From: JAWWOW01 sp033851265 | Lineage (GTDB): Bacteria > Actinomycetota > Actinomycetes > JAWWOW01 | Length of the DNA stretch: 64,000 bases | Assembly: GCA_033851265.1 (NCBI GenBank) | Contig: JAWWOW010000007.1 | Coordinates: 186,001-250,000, forward strand | Direction: 5' to 3' | Part shown: one piece after another, positions 23,958-32,250 of the stretch | Layout of the letters: the number at the start of each line of letters is the position of its first letter | Numbering within the stretch: the stretch's first letter is position 1 | The notes under the pieces: generated by a model | What the model was told of the DNA's origin: nothing | Databases searched by the model: none | Seen by the model: the letters and a program-made list of their open reading frames with translations, nothing else | Translations under genes and position numbers: made by a program

Positions 23958-25237
23958 TATCGGACATCAGGGCTCGGCTGGCGGAGGTCGCCGCCGAGTT
24001 CGATGCGTCCACGATCCCGATGGGGCGTTGCCGGGAGATCGTGGCGGAGGCCGCGGCAATCGAGCGGATGGCCGCGGCCGTCAAGACGCAGGCGGCCGCG
24101 CGGGTAGCCCAGTCGGGATCTTGGCGTGAGTCCGGCGACCGGTCCGCGGCGCATGAGCTCGCACGGGAGACCGGCACCACGGTCGGAGCCGCGAGGGAGG
24201 CGTTGGAAACCGGGGCGCGGTTACGGGATTTGCCGGAGCTGGCCGCGGCGGCGCGCCGCGGCGACCTGTCTCCGACGCAGACTGCTTCCGTCGCCGGCGT
24301 GGGTGCGGTGGCGCCGGAGCTGGTGCCAGGCCTGATCGAGCGAGCGCAGAACACAACGGTGGCCCAGCTCCGCGAAGAATGCGCGCGCGCCCTCGCCAGC
24401 CGCGAACCCGATCTGGAGGCGCGCCGCCGGCAGATCCGCGAACAACGTTCGCTGCGGCACTGGGTCGACGCCTCCGGCGCGGGTGTGCTTCAACTCCGTG
24501 ACGCTGTCGACGTGATCGCCGGGGTGATGACCGACCTGGCGCCGGTCCGCGAGGCGTTGTTTCAGCAGGCACGCAAACGAGGTGACCGGCTATCACCGGA
24601 GGCTGCCGACGCCGACGCGCTCGTGGCGGCGGTCGCTGCAGCCCGACATGGCAACCCGCCTTCGGGCTCCGACGACCTTGTCGTGTCCGGAAGGCCGGCT
24701 GACACGCGGCGGCCACCGCACCGGTGCGCCCCGCGAGCGAAGATCCTTATCCGGGTCGACTTCGATGCGCTGCTGCGCGGCCGGCCGATCGTCGGGGAGG
24801 TCTGTGAGATCGCCGGTTACGGCCCAGTCGCTGTTTCTGCCGTGCGTGAGCTGCTCGCCACCGGCGATGCCTTCCTTGCCGGCATCATCAGCAAGGGCGA
24901 AAAGGTCGTCGGTGTCGCGCACCTCGGCCGCCGCGCCACCGCGATGCAGGCCACCGCACTGGAGTGGACCAATCCCACCTGTGCCGCCGACGGTTGCACC
25001 CGCGCCATCCGGCTCGAGATCGACCATCGAAAACCTTGGGCACCAAGCAAGATCACCCTCACCGAGCTGCTCGACCGGCTCTGCGAACACGACCATGACC
25101 TAAAAACCCGAAAGGGATGGGGGCTGGTCGAGGGCACCGGGAAACGACCGTTCGTTCCGCCCACCGATCCACGGCATCCCAACAACGTGGCCACACGCAA
25201 CGCGAACCGAACCCGCGGCGACCCACATGCCGCGTGA
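23948..25237 (+). CDS. DUF222/13E12-repeat protein with HNH endonuclease domain
   Basis: A 429-residue protein. The N-terminal DUF222 region (about 1-320) is arginine/alanine-rich and helical. The C-terminal HNH nuclease module has paired cysteines (CAADGC), the core LEIDHRKPW and the closing LCEHDHDLKT. Families of this type are repeated many times in actinobacterial genomes and include the 13E12 proteins of mycobacteria, some of which are LexA-controlled. Here a perfect SOS box covers the start codon, and the gene is flanked by two copies of a tetR 3' end, so it behaves like an inserted unit. Target and role are unknown. Confidence 0.92.
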   Translation: MRSISDIRARLAEVAAEFDASTIPMGRCREIVAEAAAIERMAAAVKTQAAARVAQSGSWRESGDRSAAHELARETGTTVGAAREALETGARLRDLPELAAAARRGDLSPTQTASVAGVGAVAPELVPGLIERAQNTTVAQLREECARALASREPDLEARRRQIREQRSLRHWVDASGAGVLQLRDAVDVIAGVMTDLAPVREALFQQARKRGDRLSPEAADADALVAAVAAARHGNPPSGSDDLVVSGRPADTRRPPHRCAPRAKILIRVDFDALLRGRPIVGEVCEIAGYGPVAVSAVRELLATGDAFLAGIISKGEKVVGVAHLGRRATAMQATALEWTNPTCAADGCTRAIRLEIDHRKPWAPSKITLTELLDRLCEHDHDLKTRKGWGLVEGTGKRPFVPPTDPRHPNNVATRNANRTRGDPHAA

Positions 25238-25254
25238 GGTGTACGCCGACGTGC

Positions 25255-25866
25255 TCAGGAGCCTTTGCCGCGCAGGCCGGACAACGCGAGGGTCACCACA
25301 CCGTCGGCGAGCGTTGAGACCGGCACCCGGCCCGGGCGGTACCACTCGACGATCGAGTTGATCATCCCGAACACCAGCCGCTCGGCGATGGCAGGGTCGA
25401 CGTCGCGGCGTAAGTCGCCCTCATCGGCCGCCTTCTTCACCAGCGACTGCACGAATCGGTCGAAGGTCTTGCGCTGTTGTAGCGCCCAGCGTTCCGTCTC
25501 GGTATTGCCGCGAACACGCAGCAACAGAGTCACGTAGGGGAGACGCTCGACCAGCACCTCGACCTCGCGCCGCAACACGTACTCCAGCCGATCTATCGCG
25601 GGCCCGGTCTTGGCACCATCCTCGCGGGTGACCGCGAACAATCCCTCAAGCGCTCGCTCGACCGCGAGGCGCAGCAGCTGCTCCTTGCCCGGCACGTGGT
25701 GGTAGATCGAGGACTTGGTGATCCCGGCGGCCGCGGCCAGGTCTTCCATCGAGGTGCCGTCATAGCCGCGCTCGTTGAACACCGACACCGCGACGGCGAG
25801 GAGGCTGTCGAGGTCGTACTGCCGGGGACGCGCCGCTCGTCCGCGGGCCGACGTTCCTGCTGCCAT
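25255..25866 (-). CDS. TetR-family repressor of the phenylacetate genes (PaaR-like)
   Basis: A 203-residue regulator. The N-terminal helix-turn-helix reads AAAAGITKSSIYHHVPGKEQLL, the TetR signature, followed by a helical ligand domain. It is divergent from paaZ, with one operator in the 46-bp gap and a near-identical one before paaA, so control of both paa units is likely. By analogy with other PaaR proteins the inducer should be phenylacetyl-CoA or a ring-opened CoA product; the sequence alone does not show this. Part of its 3' end recurs at 23605-23632. Confidence 0.88.
   Translation of the reverse strand: MAAGTSARGRAARPRQYDLDSLLAVAVSVFNERGYDGTSMEDLAAAAGITKSSIYHHVPGKEQLLRLAVERALEGLFAVTREDGAKTGPAIDRLEYVLRREVEVLVERLPYVTLLLRVRGNTETERWALQQRKTFDRFVQSLVKKAADEGDLRRDVDPAIAERLVFGMINSIVEWYRPGRVPVSTLADGVVTLALSGLRGKGS
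25272..25299 (-). repeat. tetR copy of the 28-bp direct repeat
   Basis: It lies inside the 3' coding end of tetR and matches 23605-23632 at 25 of 28 positions. It is the right-hand copy of the pair that flanks the DUF222-HNH gene, in direct orientation. Confidence 0.6.
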
Positions 25867-25882
25867 CCGGCGAGGATGTCAC

Positions 25883-25906
25883 CCGACCATTCGTTCGGTC
25901 CATAAT
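25883..25906 (+). promoter_or_regulatory. tetR/paaZ operator and paaZ promoter element
   Basis: CCGACCATTCGTTCGGT (25883-25899) contains the inverted arms GACC and GGTC and matches the paaA operator at 15 of 17 positions. CATAAT (25901-25906) lies 6 bp before the paaZ GTG, the position of a -10 hexamer for a leaderless transcript. Both operators end 13 bp before a start codon (paaA and paaZ). Confidence 0.7.
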
Positions 25907-25912
25907 GCGACC

Positions 25913-27961
25913 GTGGTCAACAATCTCGAGAGCTATGTCCAGGGCCGGTGGCAAGCGGGAACCGGTGAGGGCGCCGTCGTCCGGGACGCGGCAACCGGCG
26001 AACCCGTCGTCGCGGTCACCAGCGAGGGCATCGACGTGTCCGCAACGCTCGGCTATGGACGCAGCGTCGGTGCACAGGCACTAGCGGCGCTGACCTTCCA
26101 CGAGCGCGCGCTCGCGCTCAAGCAGCTTGCGCAAGCGCTCAATGAGCAGCGCGAGGAGTTCTACGCGCTCTCGACGCGCACCGGCGCCACGAAATACGAC
26201 TCGAGCTTCGACATTGACGGCGGCATCGGGGTGCTCTTCTCGTACGCCGGTAAGGGTCGCCGCGAGCTGCCGAACGACACCGTCTACGTCGATGGCGCCG
26301 TTGAACCGGCCGGCAAGAAGGGAACCTTCGTCGGGCAGCACATCTACACCCCGCTGCCGGGGGTTGCGGTGCAGGTCAATGCGTTCAACTTCCCGGTGTG
26401 GGGGATGCTCGAGAAGTTCGCCCCCGCGTTCATCGCCGGAATGCCCACCGTTGTGAAGCCAGCCACGCAGACGGCGTACCTCACTGCGCTGGTCGTGCGA
26501 CGCATCATCGAGTCGGGACTGTTGCCCGAAGGGTCGCTGCAGCTGCTGTGCGGAACTCCGAAAGGGTTGTTCGACAGCTTGGGGGTGGGGGACCTGGTGG
26601 CGTTCACCGGATCCGCCGACACCGCCCGCCGCCTCCGGACACATCCGACCGTCGTCGGCGAATCGGTGCGATTCACAGCGGAGGCGGACTCGCTCAACTG
26701 CAGCATCCTCGGCCTGGACGCGGGCCCCGGGACGGAGGAGTTCGACCTCTACGTCAAACAGCTCGTCACGGAGATGACGGTCAAGGCGGGTCAGAAATGC
26801 ACGGCAATTCGACGTGCACTGGTGCCGGAGCAGTGGATGAGCGACGTCGTCGACGCGACCGCAGCGCAACTCGACGCAGTGACGGTTGGCAACCCGGCGG
26901 ACGAGAGCGTTCGGATGGGTGCGCTCGTCAGCCTCGAGCAGCGCGAAGAGGTGCTGCGTTCCCTGAAGGCACTCACCGGTGTTGGACGCCTGGTTGTCGG
27001 GGACCCGGACAACTTCGAGGTCGTCGATGCCGACAAGGAGCGGGGGGCGTTCCTCCCGCCGATGCTCGTTCGATGCGACGACGCGGACCGCGCCGAACCG
27101 CACGAGGTGGAGGCGTTCGGTCCGGTCGCCACGGTGCTGCCCTACGCGACGGTGGATCGCGTCATCGCACTCGCCGCCCGAGGCAAGGGGAGTCTCGTCG
27201 GCTCGGTGGTCTCGCACGAGCCGGGGTTTGTTCGTTCGGTCGTCCTCGGTCTGGCCCCGTGGCACGGCCGGCTGTTGGTGCTCGACCGTGACGACGCCCG
27301 CGAGTCGACCGGGCACGGGTCACCGTTGCCGACCCTCGTACACGGCGGCCCCGGGCGAGCGGGCGGTGGTGAGGAGCTCGGCGGGATCCGCGGCGTGCTG
27401 CACCACATGCAGCGCACGGCAGTGCAGGGCTCGCCACGGATGGTCGGCGCTGTGACCGGTCGCTGGGTGACGGGGCAGGAGCGCAGCACGGGCGAGCACC
27501 CCTTCCGCAAGCACCTCGAGGATCTTCACGTCGGTGACGCGGTTGTCACGGCTCCGCGCACGGTAACGCTCGACGACGTGACGCAGTTCGCGAATTTCAC
27601 CGGTGACACGTTCTATGCGCACACCGACGAAGACGCAGCGGCTGCGAACCCGTTCTTCGGGGGCCTCGTAGCGCACGGCTATCTCGTGCTGAGTTTTGCT
27701 GCCGGCCTGTTCGTGGACCCGGCACCTGGTCCAGTCCTTGCGAACTACGGCCTCGACAACCTGCGTTTCGTGACACCGCTCAAGCCCGGAGACTCGATGG
27801 CGGTGACATTGACGGCCAAGCACATCACCCCGCGTGCCACGGAACCGTACGGCGAGGTCCGCTGGGATGTCGTCATCGTCAACCAGCGTGAGGAAATCGT
27901 GGCGACGTACGAGCTGCTGACCCTCGTCGCAAAACGCGAGGAACAACCACCAACGGTCTGA
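25913..27961 (+). CDS. paaZ: PaaZ, oxepin-CoA hydrolase / 3-oxo-5,6-dehydrosuberyl-CoA semialdehyde dehydrogenase
   Basis: A 682-residue fusion, the normal PaaZ length, from a GTG directly after the operator and promoter. The aldehyde dehydrogenase part (about 1-515) has VNAFNFPVWG, FTGSADTARRL, and the catalytic cysteine in VKAGQKCTAIRR. The C-terminal MaoC/hydratase part (about 530-680) has FYAHTDEDAAAANPFFGGLVAHG (key residues D and H) and opens the oxepin ring. It should act on the product of PaaABCE after PaaG isomerisation; paaG is not in the window. No ribosome site is visible, consistent with a leaderless mRNA. Confidence 0.94.
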   Translation: MVNNLESYVQGRWQAGTGEGAVVRDAATGEPVVAVTSEGIDVSATLGYGRSVGAQALAALTFHERALALKQLAQALNEQREEFYALSTRTGATKYDSSFDIDGGIGVLFSYAGKGRRELPNDTVYVDGAVEPAGKKGTFVGQHIYTPLPGVAVQVNAFNFPVWGMLEKFAPAFIAGMPTVVKPATQTAYLTALVVRRIIESGLLPEGSLQLLCGTPKGLFDSLGVGDLVAFTGSADTARRLRTHPTVVGESVRFTAEADSLNCSILGLDAGPGTEEFDLYVKQLVTEMTVKAGQKCTAIRRALVPEQWMSDVVDATAAQLDAVTVGNPADESVRMGALVSLEQREEVLRSLKALTGVGRLVVGDPDNFEVVDADKERGAFLPPMLVRCDDADRAEPHEVEAFGPVATVLPYATVDRVIALAARGKGSLVGSVVSHEPGFVRSVVLGLAPWHGRLLVLDRDDARESTGHGSPLPTLVHGGPGRAGGGEELGGIRGVLHHMQRTAVQGSPRMVGAVTGRWVTGQERSTGEHPFRKHLEDLHVGDAVVTAPRTVTLDDVTQFANFTGDTFYAHTDEDAAAANPFFGGLVAHGYLVLSFAAGLFVDPAPGPVLANYGLDNLRFVTPLKPGDSMAVTLTAKHITPRATEPYGEVRWDVVIVNQREEIVATYELLTLVAKREEQPPTV

Positions 27962-27973
27962 GGTTGGGCAGGC

Positions 27974-28726
27974 ATGACTGCCGACATAGATGTACGCCGG
28001 GCCGAGGACCGCCTCGCGACGAAGATCGACTGGCTCGACTCAAAGCACTCGTTCTCCTTCGGTCAGCACTACGACCAGGGCAACACCCATCACGGGCTGC
28101 TACTCGTCAACAACGACGACCGCGTGGCGCCGGGCACGGGCTTCGAGACGCATCCACACCGCGACATGGAGATCGTGACGTGGGTGCTCCGCGGGTCGCT
28201 GGTCCATCAGGACTCGACGGGCAACTCCGGCCTGATCTATCCGGGGCTGGCCCAGCGGATGAGCGCCGGCACCGGCATCCTGCACTCCGAGAAGAACGAT
28301 TCTTGGCGGCTGCAGGGCGGCGACAAGCACACCGAGCCGGTGCACTTCGTGCAGATGTGGGTCATCCCGGACGAGCAGGGGATCACTCCGGGCTACGAGC
28401 AGCTCGAGATCGACGCCGACCTGCTGCGCGGCGGGCTGGTCCCGGTCGCGTCCGGGATGGACAAGCACGCGGATGCGGCTGCGATTCACATCAAGAACAA
28501 GTACGCCGCGTTGTACGCCGCGCGGCTGCAACCGGGCGAGAGTGTCGAGCTGCCCGATGCGCCGTACCTGCACCTGTTCGTGGCCCGTGGCACGGTCACC
28601 CTCGAAGGTGCGGGCGAGTTGACCGCCGGCGACGCGGTGCGTTTCACGTCCACCGGTGGCCAGCGGGTGACCGCCGGCGAGCCGGCCGAGATCCTCGTGT
28701 GGGAGATGCACGCAACGCTGGCTTGA
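27974..28726 (+). CDS. Pirin-family bicupin protein (quercetinase-like)
   Basis: A 250-residue protein with the pirin N-terminal cupin: FSFGQHYD, the metal motif THPHRDMEIV, GILHSEKN, and EPVHFVQMWV, which contributes the remaining ligands. A second, poorer cupin fills the C-terminal half, as in the YhhW type. Some relatives have quercetin 2,3-dioxygenase activity, others bind iron as redox sensors. It starts 12 bp after paaZ, so it may share that transcript, although a link with phenylacetate is not established. Confidence 0.9.
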   Translation: MTADIDVRRAEDRLATKIDWLDSKHSFSFGQHYDQGNTHHGLLLVNNDDRVAPGTGFETHPHRDMEIVTWVLRGSLVHQDSTGNSGLIYPGLAQRMSAGTGILHSEKNDSWRLQGGDKHTEPVHFVQMWVIPDEQGITPGYEQLEIDADLLRGGLVPVASGMDKHADAAAIHIKNKYAALYAARLQPGESVELPDAPYLHLFVARGTVTLEGAGELTAGDAVRFTSTGGQRVTAGEPAEILVWEMHATLA

Positions 28727-28745
28727 CGCGGGTTAGGTTGACCCC

Positions 28746-30065
28746 ATGGGGTGGGACTTCAGCACTGAACCCGAGTTCGAAAAAGAGCTCGCATGGATAC
28801 GCGAGTTCGTCCGCGACGAGATCGCACCGCTGGATCTGCTCTGGCCGAACTACCACCACCGTGTCCCACCGCCGTGGCTGAAGACGGTCATCGACCCGCT
28901 CAAGCAGCAGGTCAAAGACCGCGAGCTCTGGGCCTGTCACCTCGGGCCCGAGCTCGGAGGCAAGGGCTACGGGCAAGTCAAGCTCTCACTGATGAACGAG
29001 ATACTCGGGCCCTACGCCTGGGGGCCGACCATCTTCGGCGTACAAGGGCCGGACACCGGCAACGCAGAGGTGCTAGCGCACTACGGCACGGCGGAGCAGA
29101 AAGAGCGGTATCTCCAGCCGCTGCTCGACGGTGAGATCTTCTCCGCGTTCTCGATGACCGAGCCGCAAGGCGGCGCCGACCCGACGTTGTTCACCTGTCG
29201 CGGCACCCGTGACGGTGACGACTGGATCATCAACGGGGAGAAGTTCTTCACATCCAACGCCGAACATGCCGCCTTCTACATCGTCATGGCGGTCACTAAT
29301 CTCGATGTCTCGGCGTACCAGGGGATGTCGATGTTCCTCGTCCCGCGCGAGACGCCGGGCATCAACATTCTGCGGCACACGCACTACATGCACGATGCCG
29401 GTGACGACGCGCTCAGTCATCCACACATCCGTTACGAGGACGTCCGCGTCCCCGCCGAAGGCCTGCTCGGTGAAGAGGGGCAGGCGTTCGTCATCGCGCA
29501 AACCCGGCTGTCGGGTGGCCGTATCCACCACGCGATGCGCGCCGTCGGTCATGCGCAGTTCGCCTTCGACATGATGTGTGAACGCGCATTGAGCCGGCGT
29601 ACCGGCGACAAGCGCATTGCTGACATGCAGCTCGTGCAAGAAGCCATCGCCTCGTCGTACGCCGAGATCGAGCAGTTCCGACTCTTCGTCCTTCGCACTG
29701 CGTGGAAGATCGACGAGGGTCACGGCTACACGCACGAGGTACGCCGTGACATTGCCACTGCCAAGGTGTTGTCCGCGCGGGTTGTGCACGACGTCGTGGA
29801 ACGTGCCGTACACATTCACGGCGCACTCGGTCTGTCGAACGAGATGCCGCTAGCCGGACTCTGGATGGCTGCACCCGGCTACGGCGTGTGGGACGGTCCG
29901 ACCGAGTCACACATCACGTCGGCGGCGAAGCTGATCCTGCGCGACCACGAGCCGTCTCCCGGACTGTGGCCGACGCAGTGGCTGCCCGAGCGGTTGGAGA
30001 AGGCGCGGGAACGCTACGCCGACGTTCTCTCCGAGCAAGCTCGTGCGGAGACGAACGCCAGCTGA
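28746..30065 (+). CDS. Acyl-CoA dehydrogenase
   Basis: A 439-residue FAD enzyme of the acyl-CoA dehydrogenase fold, introducing an alpha-beta double bond into an acyl-CoA thioester. Visible blocks are FSMTEPQGGADPTLF (flavin site), GDDWIINGEKFFTSNA, the RTGDKRIADMQLVQEAIA helix, and near the end VHIHGALGLSNEMPLA and YGVWDGPTESH. It resembles the larger subclass found in actinobacterial catabolism; the substrate is not predictable. It may be the last main gene of a paaZ-pirin-dehydrogenase unit. Confidence 0.92.
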   Translation: MGWDFSTEPEFEKELAWIREFVRDEIAPLDLLWPNYHHRVPPPWLKTVIDPLKQQVKDRELWACHLGPELGGKGYGQVKLSLMNEILGPYAWGPTIFGVQGPDTGNAEVLAHYGTAEQKERYLQPLLDGEIFSAFSMTEPQGGADPTLFTCRGTRDGDDWIINGEKFFTSNAEHAAFYIVMAVTNLDVSAYQGMSMFLVPRETPGINILRHTHYMHDAGDDALSHPHIRYEDVRVPAEGLLGEEGQAFVIAQTRLSGGRIHHAMRAVGHAQFAFDMMCERALSRRTGDKRIADMQLVQEAIASSYAEIEQFRLFVLRTAWKIDEGHGYTHEVRRDIATAKVLSARVVHDVVERAVHIHGALGLSNEMPLAGLWMAAPGYGVWDGPTESHITSAAKLILRDHEPSPGLWPTQWLPERLEKARERYADVLSEQARAETNAS

Positions 30066-30220
30066 TGGCGCGCCGCATGCGCATCACGCTTGCTGTCGGG
30101 CTCGTTCTCGTTCCGCTGGCCATCTGGAAGGGCGGCAGTTTCGGACAAAGCTCGGTCGGGGGAGTGTTGGTGATCTTGGCCTTGTGGTCGTTATCAGCGC
30201 GACAAGGAGTCCGCCGCTAG
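30065..30220 (+). CDS. Small two-helix membrane protein
   Basis: The protein is 51 residues. The ATG overlaps the preceding TGA by one base (TGATG), which supports coupled translation. Two hydrophobic stretches (about 7-22 and 30-43) with basic ends make a hairpin membrane peptide. Too short for a family call; it could still be a chance frame. Confidence 0.4.
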   Translation: MARRMRITLAVGLVLVPLAIWKGGSFGQSSVGGVLVILALWSLSARQGVRR

Positions 30221-30282
30221 ACGCTGGGTGCGATTGATGATGGCACCGTCGACCGGCAGTCGCTGCAAGAGATCCGAACTGG

Positions 30283-31257
30283 TCAGCGTTCGAGCAGCCG
30301 CATCTGCGCTTCGTTGTGCGTCTCACCCGCTGGGGGCGTGATCTTGTCGAGCTTCTCGATCTGTTCGGCGGTCAGTTCGAGGGCGTCGGCCGCGACGTTC
30401 TCCTCGAGGCGCGACGTACGAGTCGTGCCCGGGATAGGAGCGATGTCGTCGCCCTGGGCGAGGAGCCAGGCGAGCGCGACCTGTGCTGCCGTTGCACCGA
30501 CTTCGGCGGCGATGGCCGCGACCTCCGCTGCGCTACGCAGGTTGCGCTCGAAATTGGTGCCTGCGAATCGGGGATTCGTCTTGCGGAAGTCGTTGTCCGA
30601 TAGCTCGTCGGCAGAGCGGACGTTACCGGCGAGGAAGCCACGTCCGAGCGGCGAGAACGGCACGAAGCCGATGCCGAGTTCACGTAACGCCGGGAGCACC
30701 TTGGCCTCGGGCTCGCGGGTCCACAGCGAGTACTCCGACTGGACCGCCGTCACCGGGTGGGTGGCATGTGCCCGACGGATTGTGTCCGGCCCCGCTTCGG
30801 AAAGGCCGACGTGTCGCACCTTGCCCTCCGCGACGAGCTCGCCGAGCGCGCCGACCGTGTCCTCGATCGGGGTCATCGGGTCGACCCGGTGTTGGTAGCA
30901 CACGTCGATGCGGTCGGTGCCCAGCCGTTTGAGCGATCCCTCAACGGCCGCCCGGACGTTGGCCCGGCTGCTGTCGAGCTCGCCCGCAGCCCGGCCAACA
31001 TGAGAGATGAATCCGAACTTCGTCGCGAGCACAACCTCGTCGCGTTTTCCTGCGATGGCACGACCGATGAGCTCCTCGTTGCCGTACGGCCCGTAGGCCT
31101 CGGCGGAGTCGATGAAGGTCACCCCGAGGTCGATCGCTCGGTGGATGACCCGGATCCCCGCGGCCTCGTGGGTGGGTTGGCCGTACGTACCCGAGAGCCC
31201 CATCGCGCCGAAGCCGATGCGCGAGACGTCCAGGCCTCCGATGGTGACGTGCTTCAT
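30283..31257 (-). CDS. Aldo/keto reductase
   Basis: A 324-residue NADPH-dependent reductase; the ATG at 31257 is 5 bases after GGAG. The catalytic tetrad can be seen as D and Y in FIDSAEAYGPYGNEE, K in VLATKFGF and H in VCYQHRVD. The tail GDDIAPIPGTTRTSRLEENV is the cofactor-binding block of the AKR13/YakC-like group. Such enzymes reduce varied aldehydes. It is a single gene, convergent with the small membrane ORF and divergent from the DJ-1/PfpI gene. Confidence 0.92.
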   Translation of the reverse strand: MKHVTIGGLDVSRIGFGAMGLSGTYGQPTHEAAGIRVIHRAIDLGVTFIDSAEAYGPYGNEELIGRAIAGKRDEVVLATKFGFISHVGRAAGELDSSRANVRAAVEGSLKRLGTDRIDVCYQHRVDPMTPIEDTVGALGELVAEGKVRHVGLSEAGPDTIRRAHATHPVTAVQSEYSLWTREPEAKVLPALRELGIGFVPFSPLGRGFLAGNVRSADELSDNDFRKTNPRFAGTNFERNLRSAAEVAAIAAEVGATAAQVALAWLLAQGDDIAPIPGTTRTSRLEENVAADALELTAEQIEKLDKITPPAGETHNEAQMRLLER

Positions 31258-31340
31258 CAACGCTCCGTCCTCAGAGACAAGGCAACCGCCGAGGCAGCAG
31301 GTCCGCCAGGTGCGACCTTACGGCTCGGTTTCCCTGCGGC

Positions 31341-31943
31341 ATGATCGTGGTTGTGACCCTGCGCATCGCCATCGCGCTGTTTGACGATGCTGAGGAGCTG
31401 GACTGGGCCGGGCCATGGGAAGTCCTGGCCTCCTGGGCCGGACTGTGGCCAGCCGACGCGGTCGAGGTGTTCACCGTTGCCGAGTCCACAGCGCCGGTGC
31501 GCTGTGCGAACGGTCTTCGAGTGCTCCCCGACAAGACCTGGGACGACGTCGGCTCTGTTGATGTAGTGGTGTATCCGGGCGGCGTAGGTACATACAGCCA
31601 GCTCGGAGACGAGACAGTCCGCGCCAGAATCCGACAGCTAGCCGCAACCACGCCGCTGATGACATCGGTGTGCACCGGCGCCATGGTTTTCGCAGATGCC
31701 GGCCTGCTCGATGGGCTGCCGGCGACTACTCACTGGGGGGCGATCGACCAGCTCGGCACCCTGGGGTCAGGTATCGAGGTCCGTCCCGACGACAGGTTCG
31801 TCGATGCGGGACATGTCATCACGTCAGCTGGGGTCTCCGCAGGAATCGACATGGCCTTACATCTGGTCGCCCGCCTGCACTCACCTGAACGCGCCCAGGA
31901 AGTGCGCCGGGTGATGCAGTACGACCCAGATCCGCCGGTGTAA
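31341..31943 (+). CDS. DJ-1/PfpI-family protein
   Basis: A 200-residue protein of the class I glutamine-amidotransferase-like fold. The nucleophile elbow is SVCTGAM, the early acidic residue is in FDDAEELDWAGPW, and HW in ATTHWGAID is the usual third position. It is similar to the N-terminal domain of GATase-like AraC regulators and to isonitrile hydratases, but it lacks a DNA-binding domain. Start at ATG 31341, or the GTG at 31353. The activity is not determined. Confidence 0.87.
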   Translation: MIVVVTLRIAIALFDDAEELDWAGPWEVLASWAGLWPADAVEVFTVAESTAPVRCANGLRVLPDKTWDDVGSVDVVVYPGGVGTYSQLGDETVRARIRQLAATTPLMTSVCTGAMVFADAGLLDGLPATTHWGAIDQLGTLGSGIEVRPDDRFVDAGHVITSAGVSAGIDMALHLVARLHSPERAQEVRRVMQYDPDPPV

Positions 31944-31946
31944 GTC

Positions 31947-32210
31947 GTGGGCATCATCACGCGAATCGGCCGTGCGCCGGGAGTACGCCGCCTCGTTCGC
32001 CGCCCAGATGCCCCTGGTGAGGTGCGCGAGAACCCCGACGATGAGGACACCGATCCGCTCTGGTGCGTGGACTGTCGACGTGAGGTGCTGTTCGACTCGC
32101 CCCGGTGTCGGGACTGCGGTGGCGAAGCAGTTTCGAGGACAGAGCTGGCGCGGCGTGATGGAAATCTGCCGCCACCGCCCGGCACGGGGCCCAGCAACTG
32201 GAGCTTCTAG
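31947..32210 (+). CDS. Small zinc-ribbon protein
   Basis: An 87-residue basic and proline-rich protein from a GTG 3 bp after the DJ-1/PfpI stop. A CVDC-x(11)-CRDC pair can bind zinc. It has no other domain. Close spacing suggests cotranscription. Function unknown. Confidence 0.55.
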   Translation: MGIITRIGRAPGVRRLVRRPDAPGEVRENPDDEDTDPLWCVDCRREVLFDSPRCRDCGGEAVSRTELARRDGNLPPPPGTGPSNWSF

Positions 32211-32250
32211 CGCGCCGATGAGTTTGGCGGGCGTATAGCGTCTTTGCTCC

